64,000 bases of DNA, taken from JAJECS01 sp965243625 (GTDB lineage: Bacteria > Chloroflexota > UBA11872). A program made the translations under genes and the position numbers. The stretch covers positions 2,914,001 to 2,978,000 of the forward strand of contig CBDEVI010000002.1 in the NCBI GenBank assembly GCA_965243625.1, read 5' to 3'. The notes below the pieces were generated by a model. It did not search any database and was not told the origin of the DNA. It worked only from the letters and a program-made list of their open reading frames with translations. Below are positions 25,786 through 35,100 of the stretch, piece after piece (position 1 is the first letter of the stretch; each line of letters starts with the position of its first letter).

Positions 25786-25947
25786 ATGCGCGCAGGTAGG
25801 CACGTCGGCTTAGGCATCGCACTCGGAGTCGGTGCGGGTGTAGGCATCGGCGCGGCACTGGGCAACGTCGGCGTCGGCGTGGCGATCGGAGTTGCCCTGG
25901 GCGTAGCCCTCGGCGCCGCTTGGGGCCGACGCCGTCACGAAGGCTAG
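25786..25947 (+). CDS. Small glycine-zipper membrane protein
   Basis: This 53-residue frame starts MRAGRHVGLGIALGVGAGVG and continues as Gly/Ala/Val/Ile with glycine at nearly every third or fourth position, ending in a basic GRRRHEG tail. It resembles two glycine-zipper membrane helices. GGGAGG at 25771-25776, nine bases before the ATG, supports translation. Similar short proteins can be membrane spacers, stress proteins or toxins. It lies 173 bp upstream of the PKS gene on the same strand. It could be a chance frame, but the pattern is strongly non-random. Confidence 0.5.
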   Translation: MRAGRHVGLGIALGVGAGVGIGAALGNVGVGVAIGVALGVALGAAWGRRRHEG

Positions 25948-26120
25948 TGTGCGCCCCCGCTGGTCTGATGGCCTTCGATCTTCGGTTATCGTTGGTCGAG
26001 GTCGGCCATCTCCGATGGGGTTTTCCCAGCCCTGAATGCCTCGACGACGGCGTCGGGGAGCCGACGTGCGAGGAAGCCATGAACCGGCATCGCGGCGGTA
26101 GCGGCGCCTGAGGGACGAGA

Positions 26121-29100
26121 ATGACGCGAGCAGACACGCCTCCCGATTCTCTTGCGGAACCCATCGCCATCGTGGGCATGGCGTGCCGGTTTCCGGGCGC
26201 GACTGATCTGGATGCCTTCTGGCAGCTACTCGTCGATGGCGGAAACGCGGTAACCGAGGGGGTGCCCGGTTCGGGCGTCGGACGCGTGGGCGAGATCATT
26301 CGCGATCCCGAATTCGATAACCCGGCCTGCCGCTTCGGCGCCTTTGTCGACGATATCGATCAGTTCGACGCCTCGTTCTTCCGCATTTCGCCGGTCGAGG
26401 CGGAGCTGCTGGACCCGCAGCAGCGCATGATGCTCGAGACGACGTGGCAGGCCCTCGAGGACGCGGCCATCGACCCGGCGCGGCTGATCGGCAGTCGCTC
26501 CGGCGTCTACACCGGCATCAGCAACGACGAGTACCGCATGCTGGTCGTGGACTCCAGCCGGCCCACCGAGGCTGCCGGAAGCCTCTACGCCCTCAGCGGC
26601 ACCAACCTCAACGGCACCAGCGGGCGGGTCTCCTTTTTCCTGGGTCTGATGGGGCCGGCCAAGGCGGTGGACGCCGCCTGCGCATCCGCCATGGTGGCGG
26701 TGCACGACGCCGTGCAGGACCTGCAGTTCGGCAAGGCGGACCTGGCCATCGCCGGTGGCGTGCAGGCGATCCTGAACGGTCGCATCTACGAGCTGCGCGC
26801 CGACGCGATGATGTTGTCCCCCGACGGCCAGTGCAAGACCTTCGACGCCTCGGCCAACGGCTATGTGCGAGGCGAAGGCTGCGGCGTCGTCGTGCTCAAG
26901 CGCCTGAGCGACGCCGAGGCCGACGGGGATCGCATCTGGGCGGTGATCAGAGGTTCGGCGGTCAATCACGGCGGCGCCAGCGTCGGGCTAACCGTCCCGC
27001 ACACGCCCGCGCTGGAACAGGTGATGGCAACGGCGCTGGCCGAAGCGGGCGTCCAGCCGTCGGATGTCGACTACGTGGAGGCGCACGGCACCGGCACCGC
27101 CGTGGGCGATCCGATCGAGCTCGATGCGGTGGCCGCCGTCTACGGCCAAGGACGAAACGCCGACCGACCGCTGCTGATGGGTTCGGTGAAGACCAACCTG
27201 GGGCACCTGGAGTCCGCTGCCGGAGTCGCCGGGCTGATCAAGGCCGCCCTGGTCGTGAAGCGAGGCGTGATCCCGAAGCACTTGCATTTCGAGAATCCAC
27301 ACCCGAGTTTCGATTGGGATCGCCAGCCGCTGCAGGTGACGGCGACAATGGCGGAGTGGCCGCGTGACCGACGGCGGCCGCGGCTGGCCGGGGTGAACTC
27401 CTTCGGGATATCCGGCACCAACGCCCACCTGGTCGTTGGCGAATACGCCGGCTCGAACGGCGCGCCCGGCGAGACAGACTCGCCGACGGGCTCCGCGCGG
27501 GATGTCGGGGCTTCGTTGCCGGACTCACTGGCGACGCTGCCGCTTCCGAACGAAGATCTCGTTCCGCGCCGAACCCGATTGTTGCCCCTGTCGGGCAAGT
27601 CGGAGGACGCGCTCAGGGATGTCGCCAAGCGATATCTGTCGTGGATTGACGAAAGCGCCGACGACGCGGCCTTGGCGGATGCGGCATGGACGGCGGGCGT
27701 CGGACGGAGCCACTTTGACTACCGGGCAGTCGCCGTGTTCCACGACGCCAAATCGTTGCGAGACCGGCTCGCCGCGTTGTCCGGTTCGGACACGCCGGCG
27801 GAGCCGAATTCGCCGTCCACCGTGGCGTTTGTCTACACCGGACAGGGCAGCCAGTGGGTCGGCATGGGACGGGCGCTCTACGAGTCCGAGCCGGTGGCGC
27901 GCGCCGTGCTCGACCGCTGCGAAGCCGTGTTCCGCGAGGCGCGGGGCGCCTCGCTGCTGGATGTGATGTTCGGTCGAAACGGAGCCGGCGGAGATCTCGG
28001 CGACACGGCGTGGGAGCAGCCGGCCCTCTACGCGCTGGAGTGCGCCCTGACTGCGCTGTGGGCAAGCGTGGGTGTGCGGCCCAGCGTGGTGCTGGGGCAC
28101 AGCGTCGGGGAGATCGCGGCGGCGCAGGCGGCCGGCATCTTCAGCCTCGAGGACGGCATGCGCTTTGCCGCGGCGCGGGGCGCCCTCTTGTCCGATGTCA
28201 AGCCCGGCGCCATGGCCGCGATCTTCGCCCCGGCGGCGCGGGTGGCGGCGGAAGTCGAGGCGCTGAACGCGGCGTCCAACGGCGTCGAGCTGAGCATCGC
28301 GGCGGACAACGGCGCCCACATGGTGGTCAGCGGTCCGGCCGCGGGCATTGAGTCCGTCCTGGAGCGCGCGGAGTCCGAGGGCATCCGGGCACGACGGCTG
28401 AATACGACCCGCGCTTTCCACAGCGCCCTGGTCGAGCCTGCGCTGGATGGCCTGGAAGCGTCCCTGGACGGTGTGGCGATTGGGACTCCCACGCTCGCGG
28501 TCATCAGCAACCTCACCGGCCGCGCGGTGGAGCCCGGCATGGCGCTGGACGCCGCCTACTGGCGGCGTCACGCCCGACAGCCGGTGGCATTCGCCGGCGG
28601 TGTGCGGGCCATGGCGGATCTCGGGGTTGACCTGGTGCTCGAGATCGGCCCGCACGCCGTGTTGGGACCCATGACCACGCTGGCCTGGCCGGAAGACGCC
28701 GCCGACGCGCCGGTCGCGCTTGCCAGCCTCAGGCGGCCACCCCGGAACGGCGCCTCCGCGGAGCCCGAGACCAGCTTCGTCGACGCCGTCGCGGAAGCCT
28801 ACGAAGCCGGACTGGATCTCTCCTTCGAGGGGCTCTTCGCCGGCGAGTCCCGCTGCCGGGTCTCGCTGCCGAGCTATCCGTTCCAGCGCGAGCGCTACTG
28901 GCTCGAAGCATCCAAACAACGGCGAACCGGCGCCGGTCACCCATTGCTCGGCGTCCGCCACGAATCCGCTCGCGGCGAGATCACCTTTGAGACGGAAGTC
29001 TTCCCGTCCGACCCGGCCTGGCTGCAGGACCACAAGGTCTTCGACCGCCTGGTGGCGCCGGGCGCGCTCTATGGCGCCATGGCGGCCGCGGCGTGTGTGG

Positions 29101-32100
29101 CCGAGGGCGGCGGCTCGATCGTCGTCGACGACATGCAGCTGCACAGCCCCTTGGTCTTCTCGGAAAAGGAGTCCGCCGACGACTCGGATGCCGCGGGCCG
29201 AATGGTCCAGGTCGTGCTCGACGCCGCCGAGCCGGCGTCGCCGCGCCCCGTACAGATCTTCAGCAAGGGGTCCGAGCAGGAGTGGACCACCCACGTCGAA
29301 TGCCGCGCGGCGCCGGACGCTCCGTTGCCGGAAGCGGGTGAGCGGATCGATCTGGAGGCGCTCAAGTCCCGCCTTTCGCCGGCCGATGTGCCGGCGTACT
29401 ACAGCGCCAGGAGCGCGACCGGGGTCGACCTCGGTCCGTTGTTCCGCACGCTGGGAACGGCGTGGTCCGGACCGGGTGAGGCCTTGGCCGAGGTGCGCTT
29501 GCCGGAGGCTGCGGGCCGGAACCAGCTCGACGTGCATCCGCTTGTGCTGGATGGCTGCTTCCAGGTCGTGGGCGTCGCGCGGAACGTGACCGGCGCGCCG
29601 GACGAAGCAACCTATCTGCCGTTCGGCTGGGAGCGATTCTGGCTCAGAGGACGGCTGCCGGATCGCGTGCATTGCCACGTCCGCATGAGCGAGACCGCGC
29701 AGGAGGCGGAAGCGGAATCGGGAGAGCCTCCGGAGGTCCTGAGCGGCGAGCTGCGCCTCTACGACCCCAGCGGCGTTCTCATCGGCGAATTGAGTGGGTA
29801 CACGATCAAGCGAGCCACGCGGGCGGCGCTGCTCGCGGCGGTCGAAGGGGTCGACGACCTGCTGTACGAGATCGCGTGGCGAGAGCGCGTGCTTCCACCC
29901 GGAATCGAGGCCGCCGACTTCTTCCCCAGCCCGGCGGAAGTTGCGGCGGATTCACAGGTGTTCCCCGGCTATCTGACGGACGCCGGCGTCGATCCCGACG
30001 GCCGGAACGCCCTGCTTGCCGACCTGGAGCGGTGGTCGCGGTCCCGCGCGCTCGCGACCCTGGAAGAGCTGGGGTGGGAGCGAGCCAAGGGCGAGGTCGT
30101 CGACCCCGAGGATCTGCGGCAGCGGCTCGACGTCCTGCCGGAGCACCAGCGCGTCTTCCGCCGCATGTTCGAAATGCTCGCCAACTCCGGCGTGGTGGAG
30201 GAGACCGAGGCCGGCTTCGAGGTGGTCGTGGGGCCGGACGACCCCTTGCCGGACCACATGCCGCGCGACGTCGACGAGTTCGCCGACCGGATGGCGGGGA
30301 TGTATCCCGACGGTCAGATCGAGATCGGGCTCTTCCGGCGGTCGGGCCTTGCCCTGGCCGACGTGCTGCGCGGCAACGAGGACCCGCTGACGCTGCTGTT
30401 CAGCAGCGGCGAACCGACGGCGGCGGACCTGTACCTCAAGGCGCCCGTGGCGCGCGCCGCGAACCAGATGCTGTCCGAGGCCGTCCAAGCGTTGGTCGCC
30501 ACACTGCCCCAAGACCGGCGCCTCCGGGTGATCGAGGTCGGAGCGGGAACGGGATCGGCCACGGCGTCCGTGCTGCCGGAGCTTCCGGAAGGGCGATTCG
30601 ACTACATCTACACCGACATCTCGGCGGGCTTCTTCGCCGAGGCCGAGTCGCGGTTCGGCAGCGACGGCATCGACTACCGCCCGCTCGACATCGAGCGGGA
30701 CCCGATTGCCCAGGGATTCGACGCGCACGGCTACGACGTGCTCATCGCCTCCAACGTGCTGCACGCCACGCGCTTCCTGGAAGAGACGCTGGCGCACTGC
30801 GCCGACCTGCTCGCGCCGTCGGGTCACCTGGTGGCGCTCGAAAACCTTCGCGGCCTGGGATGGATGGACCTCACATTCGGGCAGCTGGACGGCTGGTGGC
30901 GCTTCGCCGACGCGTACCGTCCCCACCACGCCCTGGCGGAACCGTCGGTCTGGCGGCGCGCTCTCGGTGACGTGGGCTTCGCGGGAGTCGAGGTCTTGGG
31001 CGTCGACGACTCATTCACGTTCGAGATGCTGGACAAGGGTGTGATCGTGGCCCAGGGCCCCGCGCAGGTGGCGGAGTCCCCGGGTCTGTGGGTCCTGACG
31101 TCGGACGGCGGCGGAGTCGCGGAGGAGCTCGCCGCGTCGCTGGCGGCGCGGAACCAGACGGTCGTTCTTGCGGGCCGAGATGCGGCGGAGAACGGCGCCT
31201 CGGCAGCCGGCGGCTCCATGATCGTCAAGACCGACGTGGACCCCGCCAGTCGCGAGTCGTGGCAATCCCTGCTCGAAGGTCTTCCTGGAGACGTGCCGTT
31301 CAACGGCGTCGTGCATCTCGCGGGACTCGACGGCCACGGCCGGCAGGCAACGACTGCGGAGATTGCCGAGGATGTGACCCACGCGGGGGCGAGCGCGCTG
31401 GCGATGGTGCAAGGCCTGGGCGACTCCGACGTCGTGCCCGATCGCGGCGTGTGGTTCATCACGCGCGGGGCGCAGGTGCTCGAGCGTGAGCAGCGTGGAC
31501 AGCTTGCCGGCGCGGTCCTTTGGGGCCTCGGCAAGGTCGTGACGCTGGAAGCGGCCCAGATGCAGCCGCGAATGCTCGATCTGGACCCCGGCGCCGCCGT
31601 GCCGCTGGCCGATCTCGTCAATGAGCTGCTGTATCCCGACCCGGAGAACCACATCGCCTACCGCTCGGGGAGTCGCCGTGTGGCGCGGCTGGTACGGCCC
31701 GGTGCCGCCGGCGAGCGGCTGGAGTTGCCGGAGGACCCGGATTGGGTGCTGGCCCCGGACCGGAGCGGCATTTTCGACAGTCCCGAGATCAAGCCGCTTC
31801 CCCCGCGTTCCCTCGAGCCACGCGAAGTTCGGGTGTCGGTCGAAGCCACCGGGCTCAACTTCTGGGACGTGTTCCGTTCGCTCGGGTTCATCGAAGAGGG
31901 CGATCTGGGCCGGGAGATGTGCGGGCACATCCTCGACGTAGGTTCCGAGGTGTCGACCGTCTCCGTCGGCGACCGCGTGGTTGGATTGGGGTTCGGCGCG
32001 TTCGCGGCGGAGATGATCACGCGCGAGGAATTGGTGGCGCCGGCCCCGGCGGGAATGTCCGCGTCGGCCCTGGCGACCATCCCGAGCGCCTACGTTTCGG

Positions 32101-35100
32101 CCGCGCTGTCCTACCACTACTCGGGCCTGGAAGCCGGCGACCGCGTGCTGATTCACGCCGGCGCGGGCGGCGTGGGGCTGGCAGCAATCCAGCTGGCCCA
32201 GGCTGCCGGCGCGGAGGTCTTCGCCACCGCCAGCGCTCCCAAGCAGGCCCACCTCCGGTCAGTCGGTGTCAAGCACTTGTTCGACAGCCGGCAGACGGCG
32301 TTTGGCAAAGAAATCCTCGAAGCCACCGGCGGCGAGGGCGTCGACGTGGTGCTCAACAGCCTCACCAGCGAGGGGTTTATCGACGCCAGCCTGTCCTGCC
32401 TCGCGCAGGGCGGACGGTTCGTCGAGCTGGCCCGGCGGGAAATCCTGAGCCATGAGGAGATGGCGGCGCTTCGCCCGGACGTTTCCTACGACATCCTGGA
32501 GCTGGACGTACTGAAGAAAACCGACCCCGCGTGGGTTGGCGAGGTGCTCCGCGAGGTGATGGCGCGGCTGTCGGCGGGAGAGCTGACGCCGATCATCCAC
32601 AGCCGGTGGCCGCTCGCCGAGGCGGGCGCCGCCTTGAGCTTCATGCGATCGGCCCGGCACATCGGCAAGATCGTCCTCACGCCGCCGCCGCTGATGCGGG
32701 GCCAACTGCGGCAGGACCGCTCCTACCTGGTGACCGGCGGCCTGGGCGGCATCGGCTGCGCCGTGGCCGAGTGGCTGGCGGGGCACGGCGCCGGCGCCAT
32801 CGTGCTGAACGGCCGGAGAAACCCCGACCCCGAGGCGCAGGCGGCCATTGACGCCCTGCGCCGGCGTGGGATCAGGGTCGAGGTCGAGCTCGCGGACGTG
32901 ACCGACACCGCGGCCATCGACGCCATGCTGGCGCGCATCGATGCGGACTTACCTCCGCTCGGAGGCGTCATCCACAGCGTGGGCGTGCTGTCGGACGCCG
33001 CGCTGACCAATCAGACCTGGGCGAGCTTCGAGCGAGTCCTGCGGCCGAAGATCGTGGGCGCCTGGCACCTGCATCGCGCGACCTTGGACCGCGATCTGGA
33101 CCTCTTCATCCTCTTCTCCAGCCGGGTCGGCGTGATGGGGAATCCGGGCCAGGCCAACCATGCCGCGGCCAACGCCTTCTTGGATCAGCTGGCGGGACAC
33201 CGTCGCGCGCTCGGTCTCGCGGGACAGTCCATTGCCTGGGGCGCGTGGTCGGAGATTGGCGAAGCCGCCGAGCAACGCGAACGGATCGAGCAACGGCGGG
33301 CCGCCCTGGGCGGGCGCTGGTTTACCCCGCAGCAAGGCATCCAGGCCCTGGATCGGCTGGTGCGGCAGGACACCACGACCTCCGTGGTGATGTCGATGGA
33401 CTGGTCGGTCTTCGAAGAGGCCGTCCAGGACCGCCCGCCGCTACTGGAAGACATGCTCACCTCGACTGCCGACGACGAAGCCGACGCCGCGGCCTCGTCG
33501 GACGACCTGCTGACCCAACTGCGAAGCGCGCCGGCGGCCGATCCCGAGCAAGTGCTGGTCTCCTTCCTGCAGCAGGAGTTGCAGGCGGTGCTGCGGTTGA
33601 CCAGCACGCCGTCGCCGACGGTTGGGTTCTTCGACCTGGGCATGGACTCGCTGATGGCCGTGGAGCTGCGAAACCGGTTGAACCGGGCGTTCGCGGACGA
33701 ATATGTGGCGTCGAATACGCTGGTGTTCGACTATCCGGACGTCGCCAGCCTCGCGCGTCATCTGGTCGGTGAGCTCGGCCAGGTCGGCGGCGCCGCGCCG
33801 TCGCCGGAGCCGGAGGCCCCGGCGCTCATTCCCCAGTCGCGGCAAGAGGACGACGGCATCGCCATCGTCGGCATGGGATGCCGCTTCCCCGGCGCGGACG
33901 ACCCGCTCGCCTTCTGGCGGCAGCTGGAGGCGGGTGTTGATCCCGTGACCGAGGCGCGCGACGCGGACGGTTCCTGGACCGGGTTGTTTGGCGACCCGGC
34001 AGCTGAAGACCCCGTGTTTCGCCGTGGCGCGTTTATCGAAGGCATTGAGCTATTCGACTCCCGCTTCTTCCGCATCTCGCCGATCGAGGCGCGCGGCATG
34101 GACCCGCGCCAGCGGCTGCTGCTGGAGACGACGTGGCACGCGCTCGAGGATGCGGGCATCGACCCGGAGGGACTGCGAGGCAGCAGCACGGGGGTCTACG
34201 TCGGACTCGGCGGCAACGAGTATCGCGACGTCATCGCGGCCAGTGGCCAGCCCGACAGCTTCGTCGGCACCGCCGGGAGCATGGCCGTCGGACGTTTGGC
34301 CTTCGTATTCGGCCTGGAAGGGCCGGCGATTCCGCTCGACGCCGTCTGCGCCTCGTCGCTGGTGGCGGTGCACCAGGCCATGGCCGGTCTCCAGCGTGGC
34401 GAGGTGGATATGGCGCTGGTCGGCGGCGTGAGCATTCCCCTGTCCCGCGGGATTACAAGATTCCTGAACGATCTCGGCATGTTGTCCACCAGCGGACGCT
34501 CCCGCACCTTCGATGCCGAAGCGGACGGCTTCGTGCGCAGCGACGGTTGCGGCATGGTCGTGCTCAAGCGCTTGCCGGACGCCGAAGCGGCCGGCGACCG
34601 GATTTGGGGCGTCATTCGCGGTGCGGCGGTCAACCAGAACGGGGCGAGCGCGGGCCTCACCGTGCCGAACGGTCCGGCCCAGGAGCGGCTGCTTCAGGAC
34701 GCCCTCTCGCGGGCCGGCGTGGAGCCCGCGGACGTGGACTATCTGGAAACGCACGGCGCCGGCTCGGCCTTGGGCGATCCGATCGAGGTCGGCGCCGCGG
34801 CGGCGGTCTATGGCCGCGGCCGCGATCCAGACCGCCCCCTGGTGCTCGGCTCCGTCAAGGCCAACATCGGCCATACCGAATGGGCGGCGGGGATCGCCAG
34901 TTTGATCAAGACCGTGCTGGCCCTGCAGCAGGGCGTGATTCCCCGGCAGCTGCACTTCAGTTCCCCAAGCACCCAGATCGAGTGGGACCGGCTGCCCGTC
35001 CGCGTGGCGGCAAGCGACACCCCCTGGCCGCCTGTCTCGGACCGGCCGCCGCTGGCGTCTGTCAGCGCATTCGGCATGTCGGGCTCCAACGCCAACGTGG

